Assembly (NCBI RefSeq): GCF_021735925.1
Contig: NZ_WMEA01000001.1
Location: 3,130,001-3,194,000, forward strand
Direction: 5' to 3'
Origin: Loktanella sp. M215
Lineage (GTDB): Bacteria; Pseudomonadota; Alphaproteobacteria; Rhodobacterales; Rhodobacteraceae
Length of the DNA: 64,000 nucleotides
Part shown: positions 17,431-25,399 of the stretch, piece by piece
Layout of the letters: every line of letters starts with the position of its first letter
Position numbering within the stretch: position 1 is the first letter of the stretch
Notes under the pieces: generated by a model
Told to the model about the DNA's origin: nothing
What the model saw: the letters and a program-made list of their open reading frames with translations, nothing else
Databases searched by the model: none
Program-made: the position numbers and the translations under genes

Positions 17431-17510
17431 CTTCGATCTCCTTCGTGGTGAAGATCAACAGACAGCAAATCGGAGCTTACGTCAGTGTCCAGTTTTCGGG
17501 GGGCACCTCA

Positions 17511-17660
17511 CCATGCAGGGGGCGTGCATGGAGATAAACGCACGACATCGGAGACCCTGAGGTCGGCATACCGGCCGTCGACATCAATCTTTGCAGCGAG
17601 AAAACCGATCTGGCGATTTGCACCGCCGCGATCGGGGAAGACGCCACGTCCGCTTCCCAT
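17511..17660 (-). pseudogene. 5' gene fragment cut off by the IS element
   Basis: From ATG at 17660 the frame is open for about 50 codons up to the IS end, with coding-like sequence (GGANRQIGFLAAKIDVDGRY). No matching continuation is evident on the far side of the IS, consistent with loss of the rest by deletion. It starts three bases after the stop of the upstream fragment, so the two were probably one operon. Product unknown. Confidence 0.4.
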
Positions 17661-17663
17661 CCC

Positions 17664-17873
17664 TCAACCACCAAGAGTTACCGCATCGCCAATCGCCACC
17701 TTTGCCTTGATGTAGTCGTGTAGTCCCTCAGGATCGGCCTTGGAGCCCCTGACATCCGAAGTCCATACGAGCTCGACCTCATCTCCCTTGCCGTCCAGGA
17801 ACTTCACCGCTTCCGCGATATGCTGCCCGTGCGTCGTCGCAGGAAAGCCACTTCAATTGGGCGCGTGGTTCAT
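17664..17873 (-). pseudogene. Small decayed gene with in-frame TGA at codon 7
   Basis: ATG at 17873 opens MNHAPN, then TGA (17853-17855), then 62 further codons in the same frame to a TGA at 17664 (beginning SGFPATTHGQHIAEAVKFLD, with DEVELVWTSDVRGSK further on). The continuous coding-like frame suggests a 69-residue protein whose codon 7, perhaps TGG, became TGA. An internal GTG start is an alternative. Product unknown. Confidence 0.4.
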
Positions 17874-18014
17874 TTCTCAGCGTCGTAGAGCGAGCGCCAG
17901 CACTATGCCGTCCGACTATGCCGCCCTGCCCCGCTCAGGCAGCCGAAACTGCTGATCTTGCAGCAGCAAAACCCAATAAAATATGAACTCTGGGACGCCG
18001 CTTTGACTGAAAAA

Positions 18015-18073
18015 CGGTCTCGAAAACCGTTGAGCCTGCAAGGGTTCCCAGGGTTCGAATCCTGTCTCTCCGC
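18015..18073 (+). repeat. attR: partial tRNA-Ser copy ending the island
   Basis: 59 bases matching tRNA-Ser positions 11910-11969 except for one missing C in the T-stem region (TCCTG instead of TCCCTG). It lacks the acceptor 5' strand, the D arm and half the anticodon stem, so it is not a functional tRNA. TATGCCG repeats lie about 100 bases inside the island. Confidence 0.9.
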
Positions 18074-18161
18074 AATTTATTCCCGATGTCATTATAAGGT
18101 GCGACCGCGTTCTTTGCAGAGCGCGGGGATTTTGCTCTCCAATAGCGTCGTTGCTCTCAAC

Positions 18162-19169
18162 CTAGTGGTCGTGAGCGGTGTGCTCGTGGGACGCGTGGTC
18201 GTGGGATGCGGCTGGTTGGTCCGCCTCGGCGCTGGTGAGGGTGCTGTCCAAGCCGTCGAGTTGCTTTCCCAGATAGAAGATCAGGTCCTTTGCATCCGTT
18301 TGGGTCAGGCCCATGAAGGGCATTTTAACATTGGGGAACCGGGCGTTCAGGGCGACGGCGGTGGGATCGCCGTCCCGCAGCAGGATGTCGGGCGCCTGCA
18401 GGTAGCGGGTCAGCCAGTCGTGATCGCGGCGCAGGGTGACGCCGGCGAGGTCGGGGCCGAATTTCACCCCTGCCCCGATGGTGTGGCAGGCGGAACAGAT
18501 CTTGATGAACATCGCCTCGCCCCGCCGGTCGGAGATGATGAAGTCTGTGGCCGGGCGGTCGCCGGTTTCAATCAGCGCGGGAGAGACTGCAGGCGCCCGC
18601 CAGTCCGGGTCCATTTCGAGGATCGTCTGGGTCGCGAGCTTGAGGCTGCCCATCACCGAGGTGCGGCGCCAGAAATCCCGGTCCGCGTTGCCGATCAGCA
18701 TGTCGCTGCGATGGTCATACAGATTGTCGCCACGCTCGCCCAGTTTCCTGCGGATCACGTCGATATCCGCAGGATCGCCTGTCAGAAAGGTCCAGCCCAA
18801 CCCCGGTTCAATCCCGAAGCCGGCGGCGAAGGCGCGCAGCTTTTCTGGCGTGTCGTTCACGGGGTCGAGCGAGATCGAGTAGATGAAGATGTCACGCCCG
18901 ACCCGGTCGCCCAGCCAGTCGGCGATCTGCACCATGCGGGCCGTGGTGAAGGAACACAGGTCGTTGCAGTCGGTATAGATGAAGTTGAACACCACGATCT
19001 TGCCCGCGATCAGATCGTCGTAGAGCGCGACGGTCTGTCCGTCCTGCGTGACCAGCGGCAGGTTGGTGAAGTAGCCCGCGTCGCGTTTCGGCCCGGCTGA
19101 GGCGGGCAGCGTCAGGGCCAGAAGCCCCGCCGCCGCCGCAAGTGTCCGGATCGGTGTGAAATGCATCAT
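18162..19169 (-). CDS. SCO1/SenC copper chaperone fused to cytochrome c, His-rich tail
   Basis: 335 residues. A Sec signal peptide (TLAAAAGLLALTLPASAG) is followed by a thioredoxin-fold SCO domain with copper motif CNDLC (CXXXC) after VVFNFIYTD and a conserved His in NLYDHRSD. The C-terminal half is a class I cytochrome c domain: haem motif CSACH and axial Met in VKMPFMGLT. The last residues are His-rich (HDHASHEHTAHDH), a probable metal-binding tail. SCO proteins deliver copper to oxidases; the attached haem suggests linked electron transfer. It lies 39 bases downstream of the multicopper oxidase gene and is probably co-transcribed with it. Confidence 0.88.
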   Translation of the reverse strand: MMHFTPIRTLAAAAGLLALTLPASAGPKRDAGYFTNLPLVTQDGQTVALYDDLIAGKIVVFNFIYTDCNDLCSFTTARMVQIADWLGDRVGRDIFIYSISLDPVNDTPEKLRAFAAGFGIEPGLGWTFLTGDPADIDVIRRKLGERGDNLYDHRSDMLIGNADRDFWRRTSVMGSLKLATQTILEMDPDWRAPAVSPALIETGDRPATDFIISDRRGEAMFIKICSACHTIGAGVKFGPDLAGVTLRRDHDWLTRYLQAPDILLRDGDPTAVALNARFPNVKMPFMGLTQTDAKDLIFYLGKQLDGLDSTLTSAEADQPAASHDHASHEHTAHDH

Positions 19170-19208
19170 GAGATTACCCGTCCTTTGTCTGTCTGGCATT
19201 GGCCTGTG

Positions 19209-21533
19209 TCACGGCAAGGGCGGGATGATCGGGAAAGGCTCGAACTTGGGATCGAACGGATTGCCTTCGGGCAGGAACTCCGGCGTGGTGTAGGTCACGC
19301 CCTCGGGCGTCGGGTTCGGGGTCGGCATAACAGCCGAATGCGTGCGCGAGGAATAGGGATTGTTCGGGTCCGTCAGGATGTCGAACCGCATGATCATCGC
19401 CGAGTCCTCGTGGACGGTGTTGTGGCAATGGCTGACGTAGGCGCCGCCGTATTCGCCAAACTGGACCTGAATCCGCACCTCTCCGATCTCGCCCAGACGC
19501 CAGACGTCCTTGCGGGCAAGCCTCTCTGACCGCGACGTCGGCTTGCCACCGCGGTCGATGGTGATGCCCTCCTCGAAGTGCAGGTGTACCGGATGGTCCC
19601 ACCCGCCAGACGGGTTGCGCAGCACCCAGTGTTCGACCTCGCCCGGTTTCGGGATCAGCGCCGAGATGTGGTTGGCGTTGAAGCCGCCGAGGATGTCGCC
19701 GTTCACCCGCATCGACCATGGATAGATCTCGCGCCGCAGGCAGGATGGATTGCAGTCGCCCGTCGCGGGATCGATGGGATTTTCCTGCCCACGGCGCAGT
19801 TCGATCAGGCGCACGCGGGTGGGTTCGACGACCTGAATTTGGTCTGTCAGGCGCCCGGGGACCTTGCTGAGATCGGGCTGCGAGGCGTAATGCGTCACAC
19901 CCGGCACGTCCACGCTTTCGACCTGGTCGACGATGCGGAACTGCAGCAGCGAACCCGTGGCGGGGTCCCCGGAGCGACCACTGTCCGCCATCCGGTAACC
20001 CACCTGACCTTTAGGTCCACGGCCGCTGGTATGGGTGATCAGGTTGGTCATGTTGATCGTCTGACCGACCGCGAAATTGCTGAAGTCAACGACGATATCG
20101 AAGCGTTCCGCCACACCCTGTGTGTCCAGCAGATTGACGTCGAAGGGCCGTGGCACGAGGTTGCCGTCGGTCGCGATCACGGTCATCGGCACCGCGTCAC
20201 CAAAGGCCGTGCGCAGCTGCAACCGGATGAACCGCGACATGCAGGCGTTCAACAGGCGGAACCGGTACTTGCGCGGCAGCACCTCCATGAAGGGCTTGTA
20301 GGCGAAGTTGACCAGCATCAGGTCGCCGAGGAAGCCGTCGGTGTCAAAGATGTCGAAGAAATACTGACCATCTTCGTCGGTCCCGCCGTCCGAGATGACA
20401 AGGTTCACGTCGAAGTCGATGTTGCCCCAATCCAGCAGCGATCCGCTGGGCAGACGCTTGTTCACGCCGTCATTCAGCACCTCGTTGCCGCGGTCGGGTC
20501 CGCTGTAGTAGTTGATTGCGCCCAAATGGCCCTTGTAAACGTTCTCGGCCGTGTAGAAGAACCTGTGATCGTGGAACCACAGGCTCGACTGCAGCTCGCG
20601 GTAGTCGCCCTTCACGTGGACCAGTCCGCCGTTGCCATCGGGACCCGAGGCGCGCCTGTCCGTCATGTTCTTGTTGATCGTGTCGGCCCGGGCGAGTGTG
20701 GTGCTCCAGTGATAGTCGTAGAATTGGCCGGGAAAGAAGTGGGCATTTGATGCGCCGTCGCTGGCGGAAGCGTTGTGGGCGTTGTGGTTGTGCGTCGCCT
20801 GACTGTTGGAGCCGAAGCCGCCGTTCTGGGCGTGATCCTCTGGCAGGCCGTTGTAGTGGCGGAACAGGACCGGCTCGCCGTAGCGCACCTTGATCAGCGG
20901 TGGCTTGGTCGTGGCCTCGGTGTTGCGACCCTTGCAGAAGGTCCAGACCTGGTTGGCATTCTGCTTGGGCAGGTCCGGATGAAAACCCCAGGAAGGCGCC
21001 GTCGGCACCAGCGACATGACGTAGCCCTTTTGGGGCAGGAATTCGGCCCACCGCTGGTGCGCGAAATAGGCCCCCGGCGGGCGCCCCTCGAGCGGACCGC
21101 GACCGTTCAGAGGGTTGCCGTACATCTGGCGGCCCGACATCAGGTAATCGGTATGATAGGACATGCGGCGACCGGCCAACTCTCCACTTCCTGCGGGAAA
21201 GGCCACGTCGATCTCGCCGCCGCGCAGGATCGGGGTCAGCGGAATCGGCTCCTGCAGGTCCAGCCGTTTCAGCGGCTGGCTGAAGGGCATGACGCCGAAG
21301 GTCGGGCTGATCGGCACGCCGGTATCTTCCGTCTGCGCATAGGCGCTGCTGGCAAAAGGGCTGAGGCCGTTGATATTGGCCAGCGCGCCCGTCGCTGTGA
21401 AGATGCCCCATCTCATCAGCTCGCGCCGGCTCACCTCGCCGGTCGACAGCGCCTTGACGATTTCCGCCCGGTTGTCGCGGGCATTCTGCGCCTCGCGCTG
21501 GCGGCGCTTGGAGGCATTGTGCGGCAGATACAT
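19209..21533 (-). CDS. Multicopper oxidase with Tat signal
   Basis: 774 residues. The N-terminus carries a twin-arginine signal (SRRELMRWG near residue 35, hydrophobic stretch, cleavage near AYAQ), so the folded, copper-loaded enzyme would be exported by Tat. Copper ligands are visible in order: HNHNAH (248-253), HDH (321-323), HPVHLH (647-652) and HCHNTVHEDSAM (from 702), giving type 1 and trinuclear sites. It couples one-electron substrate oxidation to O2 reduction. The substrate cannot be read from sequence; Mn(II), iodide, Cu(I) or phenolics are possible. It is about 200 residues longer than CotA-type enzymes. Confidence 0.9.
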   Translation of the reverse strand: MYLPHNASKRRQREAQNARDNRAEIVKALSTGEVSRRELMRWGIFTATGALANINGLSPFASSAYAQTEDTGVPISPTFGVMPFSQPLKRLDLQEPIPLTPILRGGEIDVAFPAGSGELAGRRMSYHTDYLMSGRQMYGNPLNGRGPLEGRPPGAYFAHQRWAEFLPQKGYVMSLVPTAPSWGFHPDLPKQNANQVWTFCKGRNTEATTKPPLIKVRYGEPVLFRHYNGLPEDHAQNGGFGSNSQATHNHNAHNASASDGASNAHFFPGQFYDYHWSTTLARADTINKNMTDRRASGPDGNGGLVHVKGDYRELQSSLWFHDHRFFYTAENVYKGHLGAINYYSGPDRGNEVLNDGVNKRLPSGSLLDWGNIDFDVNLVISDGGTDEDGQYFFDIFDTDGFLGDLMLVNFAYKPFMEVLPRKYRFRLLNACMSRFIRLQLRTAFGDAVPMTVIATDGNLVPRPFDVNLLDTQGVAERFDIVVDFSNFAVGQTINMTNLITHTSGRGPKGQVGYRMADSGRSGDPATGSLLQFRIVDQVESVDVPGVTHYASQPDLSKVPGRLTDQIQVVEPTRVRLIELRRGQENPIDPATGDCNPSCLRREIYPWSMRVNGDILGGFNANHISALIPKPGEVEHWVLRNPSGGWDHPVHLHFEEGITIDRGGKPTSRSERLARKDVWRLGEIGEVRIQVQFGEYGGAYVSHCHNTVHEDSAMIMRFDILTDPNNPYSSRTHSAVMPTPNPTPEGVTYTTPEFLPEGNPFDPKFEPFPIIPPLP

Positions 21534-21751
21534 GGCTTTATTCCCCGTATTCTAATGTCTGACGCGCCAAGGACTGGCGCGGACTATCCCGATCGGTTTC
21601 AGGGGTGCGAGACATCACGCCAGTGCGTGACATGGCGTCCGCTCCGGCAAAAAGGGAGGACGCTTGACCCATAATCCGATGCAAGGAGGTTAACATCGCT
21701 GCCACCTGATCGGTCATGCGGAGGTAGAACGATCATTTGCGACAAAGGTCT

Positions 21752-21770
21752 TAACCTTTCGGTAACCTTT
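21752..21770. promoter_or_regulatory. Direct repeat TAACCTTT x2 upstream of the oxidase gene
   Basis: TAACCTTT at 21752-21759 and 21763-21770, spaced 11 bases (one helical turn), flanked by GACAAAGG and CCTTTGGTC that form an interrupted inverted repeat. It lies in the 273-base gap between gspE and the oxidase gene, both on the minus strand. It could be a regulator site or part of the gspE 3' end. The remaining gap shows no gene. Confidence 0.35.
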
Positions 21771-21806
21771 GGTCGTGAGACTGTGGCGGCTGGGGGGCGT
21801 CTTGGG

Positions 21807-23258
21807 CTAGGTCAGGTCCAGCAGCTCTGCCTTGAGGGTCCGCGGCGCGGTGCCGGTGAAGCCGCAGGTCTGGCACCCTGCGCCTTGGCACGACGGGCAG
21901 TCGCGGATGACCAGCTCCTGCCCCAGCACGCCGCGCAGCACGTCGCGCACGATGAAATCCGGCACGCCCAGATCAGTCAAGCGCGGGGCGGCACCGGCGG
22001 GGGCATTCGTGTGCAGCGTCGACAGCACCATGCGCCCGACCTGGGCCGCGCGGCAGGCGATCTCGGCGGTTTCCTGATCGCGGATTTCGCCAACCAGAAT
22101 GACGTTCGGATCGTGGCGCAGGATCGCACGCAGGACGCGGGCGAAAGTCAGGCCGACCGCCTCTTGCACCTGCACCTGGCTGATGCCGGGCAGGTTGTAT
22201 TCGACCGGATCCTCGACCGTGATGATCTTGACGCCCGTCCGGTTCAGGTGGGACAGCGCAGTATAAAGGGTCGTGGACTTGCCGGACCCGGTCGGCCCCG
22301 TCACGAGGAACAGGCCGCTGGGCCGTTCGACGATGTGCTGGATGCGTTTCACCATTGCCTCATCAAAGCCGAGCCGGTCCCAGCCCAGTCGCAGCGCACG
22401 CGGATCAAGCACCCGCAGCACGATGCTTTCCCCCGTCCGCGTCGGGATCGAGGAGAACCGGAAATCGATGGGGCGGCCGGCAATATTCGCAGTCATACGG
22501 GCATCTTGCGGCATCCGCCGCTCTGTCACGTTGGCATTGGCCATGACCTTCAGCCGCGCCAGAACCGCATCCGGCGACAGGCTGCGGTCGACGGGCTGGG
22601 CCGCCAGGATGCCGTTCACCCGCAAACGCACGACAAGGTCGCTGGCCGTCGCCTCGAAGTGCAGATCAGAGGCGCCGAGGGCGACCGCATCCGCCAGTTT
22701 CGAGGCGACGAAACGGATCACCGGCCCGTCGATATCCGGTCCCGTCTGCGGTGTCGTCGAAGGCGCGGCGGCGGGCTTTGCGCTGACATCTTCCGGTGCA
22801 TCCACCCGCGACAGCATCAGGCGCACGGACCGGGCCGTGGCCGCGATGACGACGATGGGCTGGCCCAGATGAAAGGCCAGTTCCGCCCGCAGGTCGGTGT
22901 CGAGGGGTGTGGCCATCAGGACCGTGCAGCCCGAGTCCTCGAAGCCCAGGACCGGGACCGCGGCCTTGGCCGAGAGGTACCCCGGCGACAGGCGCGCGAC
23001 GGCGGCGGGGTCGGCCATCAGGCCGTCGGCCACGGGGTCGGCGCAGAACGACAGCCCCGTCAGGGCGCAGACATGGGACAGCAGCACGTCCTCCTCCAGC
23101 TGGCCCTGTTCCAGCAGTGCGCGGTCCAGTGTCGTGCCCTGCCCCTGCGCACGGTCCAGTGCGCGGTCGAGCTTTTCCTGCGACACCGCGTCCGTTTCGC
23201 GCAGCCGCCGGGCGAGGGCTGCGTTGACCTCTGCGATGGTCGCCCAAGACTTTTTCAT
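21807..23258 (-). CDS. gspE: Type II secretion ATPase GspE
   Basis: 483 residues. The N-terminal MshEN-like region (residues ~1-150) is followed by the secretion-ATPase core: Walker A GPTGSGKST, Asp box ITVEDPVEYNLPGISQVQ, Walker B region ILVGEIRDQETAEIA and His box LSTLHTNAP. A C-terminal zinc motif CPSCQGAGCQTCG is characteristic of GspE/PilB. It is the cytoplasmic motor of pseudopilus assembly. The start is ATG at 23258; the longer frame begins at a TTG. It is divergent from gspL with about 90 bases between. Confidence 0.9.
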   Translation of the reverse strand: MKKSWATIAEVNAALARRLRETDAVSQEKLDRALDRAQGQGTTLDRALLEQGQLEEDVLLSHVCALTGLSFCADPVADGLMADPAAVARLSPGYLSAKAAVPVLGFEDSGCTVLMATPLDTDLRAELAFHLGQPIVVIAATARSVRLMLSRVDAPEDVSAKPAAAPSTTPQTGPDIDGPVIRFVASKLADAVALGASDLHFEATASDLVVRLRVNGILAAQPVDRSLSPDAVLARLKVMANANVTERRMPQDARMTANIAGRPIDFRFSSIPTRTGESIVLRVLDPRALRLGWDRLGFDEAMVKRIQHIVERPSGLFLVTGPTGSGKSTTLYTALSHLNRTGVKIITVEDPVEYNLPGISQVQVQEAVGLTFARVLRAILRHDPNVILVGEIRDQETAEIACRAAQVGRMVLSTLHTNAPAGAAPRLTDLGVPDFIVRDVLRGVLGQELVIRDCPSCQGAGCQTCGFTGTAPRTLKAELLDLT

Positions 23259-23348
23259 AGCGACAGGGCCTTTTCCATGTTTCAATTGACCACGTCAGCA
23301 AGATTAAAAATTTCTTAACTTATTTCATCATCTGCGTTTGGTGTCCCA

Positions 23349-24329
23349 ATGCAAGTCCGACACATCTTTTGGTCTGCAGGTTTGCGGCGCGGGACGTCTG
23401 CCGCAATCTTTGCCGCGGGGCTGCCGCCCCGGCGCGCTGCACGCGTGGATGTGGCGCAACTGCCGCTGAGCGAGTCGGTGCTGAGCATTCTGCGCGGTCA
23501 CGCCGCGCGGCAGCGGCCGGTCGATCTGATGCTGTCACCGACGTTGTATCTGACCAAGCAAATCAGCCTGCCCCGGGCCGCCCGGCGCGCCGCGACCGCG
23601 GCCATCGACCTGCAGATGCGCCAGCAGATGCCGGCGCGCGCCGCGGGACTGATCTGGCGTGCAGCACCGGTTGGGCGGCGGGGCCAGACGCAGGATTACA
23701 GCGTTCACATCCTGCGCCAGCAGGACCTGACGGATCTGCTACAAGGGGCCGCGCAGACCGGGGCAGAGGTCGGCCGCGTGCAGATCGCCGGTTCTGCGGC
23801 GGCGGCGCCTTTCTTTCACAGGCTGACCCGCAGCGACCGCATCACCCACGTCTGGCACGGCGTGGCTGTGGGGCTGGCCGTGCTGGCGCTGGGGACCGTA
23901 CTGGCGGTGCAGGTGCGGGCCACGGCGGCGCTGAACGCGCGCACCGCCGCCTTGGCGGACGAGATCACGGACCTGCTGGATCAGGCCGCCCTTGCAAAGG
24001 CGCGCGCGGTGGAAACGGAGGCCGCCCGCAGCGGTCTGGTGACGGACGTGCAGCGGTTCAACGCGGATTATCGCCGCTTTCCGATCATCGCCGATCTGAC
24101 GGACGGGCTTGATGACGGCGTGTGGATTTCGTCCCTGTCGCTTGACGGCGACGTGCTGCGGCTGGCGGGATTTTCGCGCGCCGCGCTGTCGGATACCGTG
24201 CAGGTGGTGCAGGCCACGCCTTGGGCGGCCGAGGTCGCGATCGACGGGCCGGTCGTGGTCGATCCGGTGCGGCGGGAAAACCGGTTTCAACTGCGGGTCA
24301 CCCTGCGCCCCGACGCGGTGCCGCAGTGA
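23349..24329 (+). CDS. gspL: Type II secretion protein GspL-like / PilN domain
   Basis: 326 residues. The N-terminal ~150 residues have a degenerate actin-like composition (LMLSPTLYLTKQISLPRAAR); a single transmembrane helix follows (VAVGLAVLALGTVLAVQV, ~residues 175-195); a coiled-coil and a ferredoxin-like periplasmic domain of PilN type (GVWISSLSLDGDVLRLAGFS) end it. GspL links the GspE ATPase to the inner-membrane platform. It begins a plus-strand operon L-M-C-F-I-J with overlapping genes. Identity rests on domain order and context. Confidence 0.75.
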   Translation: MQVRHIFWSAGLRRGTSAAIFAAGLPPRRAARVDVAQLPLSESVLSILRGHAARQRPVDLMLSPTLYLTKQISLPRAARRAATAAIDLQMRQQMPARAAGLIWRAAPVGRRGQTQDYSVHILRQQDLTDLLQGAAQTGAEVGRVQIAGSAAAAPFFHRLTRSDRITHVWHGVAVGLAVLALGTVLAVQVRATAALNARTAALADEITDLLDQAALAKARAVETEAARSGLVTDVQRFNADYRRFPIIADLTDGLDDGVWISSLSLDGDVLRLAGFSRAALSDTVQVVQATPWAAEVAIDGPVVVDPVRRENRFQLRVTLRPDAVPQ

Positions 24330-24865
24330 ACGGGCTGCGCATCGCGGGACAGGCGGTGGCGCTGGCCGCCGTGGTCGCAGGCCTGGCTTTCGTGCTGACG
24401 GGCATCGGCGCACGGCGCCTGGATGCGGCCCTGGCGCAGCACGCGGTCCTGTCGACGCGGGCCGCCGCGCTGCGCGTCCGCTTTGGAGAGGTTCCAAGCG
24501 ACACAAGCGAGCAGGCCCTTCCCGCGGCATTGACCCATACGGGCGAGACGGCCGCCGCCGCCACCCTGTCCCTGCAACAGCGGATCGTGGATCTGGGGAC
24601 GACGCACCGTCTGACGCTGCTGACCTTCGGCGCGGGGCGGACGCCCTATGATCTGGCGACGCCCACCGTCGCGGTCGAGCTGGAGGCGCAGGGCGAATGG
24701 TCCGATGCGATCCGGTTCCTTGCGGCGGTCGAGGCGCTGACCCCCCGCGTGGCCGTGGCCAACCTGACCCTGCGCGCCCTGCCCGGTGCGGCCCAGCAAG
24801 GTCCGGGCGCACCGGTGTCCCTGCGGGTCGTGGTCTGGGGCCTTTACCCCGGTGGGGAGGGCTGA
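24326..24865 (+). CDS. gspM: Type II secretion protein GspM-like
   Basis: 179 residues from a GTG whose bases overlap the gspL stop (GTGA). An N-terminal membrane helix (AVALAAVVAGLAFVLTGI) is followed by a coiled coil and a small periplasmic domain (TVAVELEAQGEWSDAIRFLA). This matches the GspMb/PilO-like layout, which pairs with GspL. Sequence identity to known GspM is weak, so the call relies on layout and position. Confidence 0.7.
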   Translation: MNGLRIAGQAVALAAVVAGLAFVLTGIGARRLDAALAQHAVLSTRAAALRVRFGEVPSDTSEQALPAALTHTGETAAAATLSLQQRIVDLGTTHRLTLLTFGAGRTPYDLATPTVAVELEAQGEWSDAIRFLAAVEALTPRVAVANLTLRALPGAAQQGPGAPVSLRVVVWGLYPGGEG

Positions 24866-24867
24866 GC

Positions 24868-25377
24868 ATGGGCCTGTTGATCTGGGCGCCGCCGCCCGCG
24901 CATCTGGCGATCCTGCTGGCGCTGGGTGCTGTCTGCGCGGTCCGGGTGGGGCAGATGCCGACCCTGCCGGATCTGGATGCGCCCCCTGCCCTTGCCGTCG
25001 TTCAGGCCGCAGAAGACAGTCCCTTTCTGCCCCTGCCAGAGGTCGGCCTTTACGACGACGCGCTGCCCTCAATGGACGCGCGCCCGCTGTTCAGCGCAGG
25101 GCGGCGGCTGGCGACCCCGAGCGGGATCGCCCAACCCGCGCCCGAGGCAGGCGCCCCCGCACCGCAGGCAGGTGACGCGGACCTTGGTCTGCACCTGAAG
25201 GCCGTCATCGGCCGCGGTGACGCCCGGCGCGCGCTGGTGATCACGCGGGACGGCGCTGAGGAGCTGTGGGTCCAGGAAGGCGATGATCTGGCCGGATGGC
25301 AGGTCATGGCGATCGGGTCGCGCAGGCTTGATCTGCGCCTTGGCGAGCGGACCGCCACCTTTGAAATGTTCGACTAG
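24868..25377 (+). CDS. gspC: Type II secretion protein GspC-like
   Basis: 169 residues. One membrane helix near the N-terminus (HLAILLALGAVCAVRV), a Pro-rich linker, MDARPLFSAGRR, and a C-terminal HR-type small beta domain (GLHLKAVIGRGDARRALV; GDDLAGWQVMAIG). GspC links the inner-membrane platform to the secretin and helps select substrates. No PDZ domain is present, so it is a short form. It starts two bases after gspM and is followed by gspF. Confidence 0.72.
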   Translation: MGLLIWAPPPAHLAILLALGAVCAVRVGQMPTLPDLDAPPALAVVQAAEDSPFLPLPEVGLYDDALPSMDARPLFSAGRRLATPSGIAQPAPEAGAPAPQAGDADLGLHLKAVIGRGDARRALVITRDGAEELWVQEGDDLAGWQVMAIGSRRLDLRLGERTATFEMFD

Positions 25378-25399
25378 CGCCGCGCGCGGAAAGGACCGG

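Larger units (their letters stand above)
16238..17510 (-). mobile_element. IS3-family insertion sequence (1273 bp)
   Basis: Ends are imperfect terminal inverted repeats: the left end starts TGAGGTGCTCCCC and the right end, read inward, TGAGGTGCCCCCC; both continue to GGACA. Inside are orfA and orfB on the minus strand in overlapping frames, as in IS3 elements that make the transposase by -1 frameshifting. The flanks (CTC left, CCA right) show no 3-4 bp target duplication, so the insertion has probably been followed by a deletion. Confidence 0.88.
11970..18073. mobile_element. Genomic island integrated in tRNA-Ser (about 6.1 kb)
   Basis: Bounded by attL (inside tRNA-Ser) and attR at 18015-18073. 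Contents in order: integrase, overlapping putative excisionase, a two-gene operon and a further small gene on the minus strand, a 244-residue plus-strand gene, an IS3-family element, and two decayed gene fragments. Without the insertion sequence the unit is about 4.8 kb. Base composition and codon use are more AT-rich than the flanks, especially at 15400-16170. No phage structural, replication or conjugation genes are seen, so it resembles a small satellite-like or cargo island. Confidence 0.88.

Noticed and set aside
18015..18073. Second tRNA-Ser gene
   Set aside because: Only the 3' part is present, without the acceptor 5' strand or D arm and with a T-stem deletion; it is attR.
11970..18073. 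Prophage
   Set aside because: Only integrase and a putative excisionase; no capsid, terminase, tail or lysis genes.
21783..23318. 511-codon plus-strand frame opposite gspE
   Set aside because: Antisense shadow; GspE motifs on the minus strand are complete.
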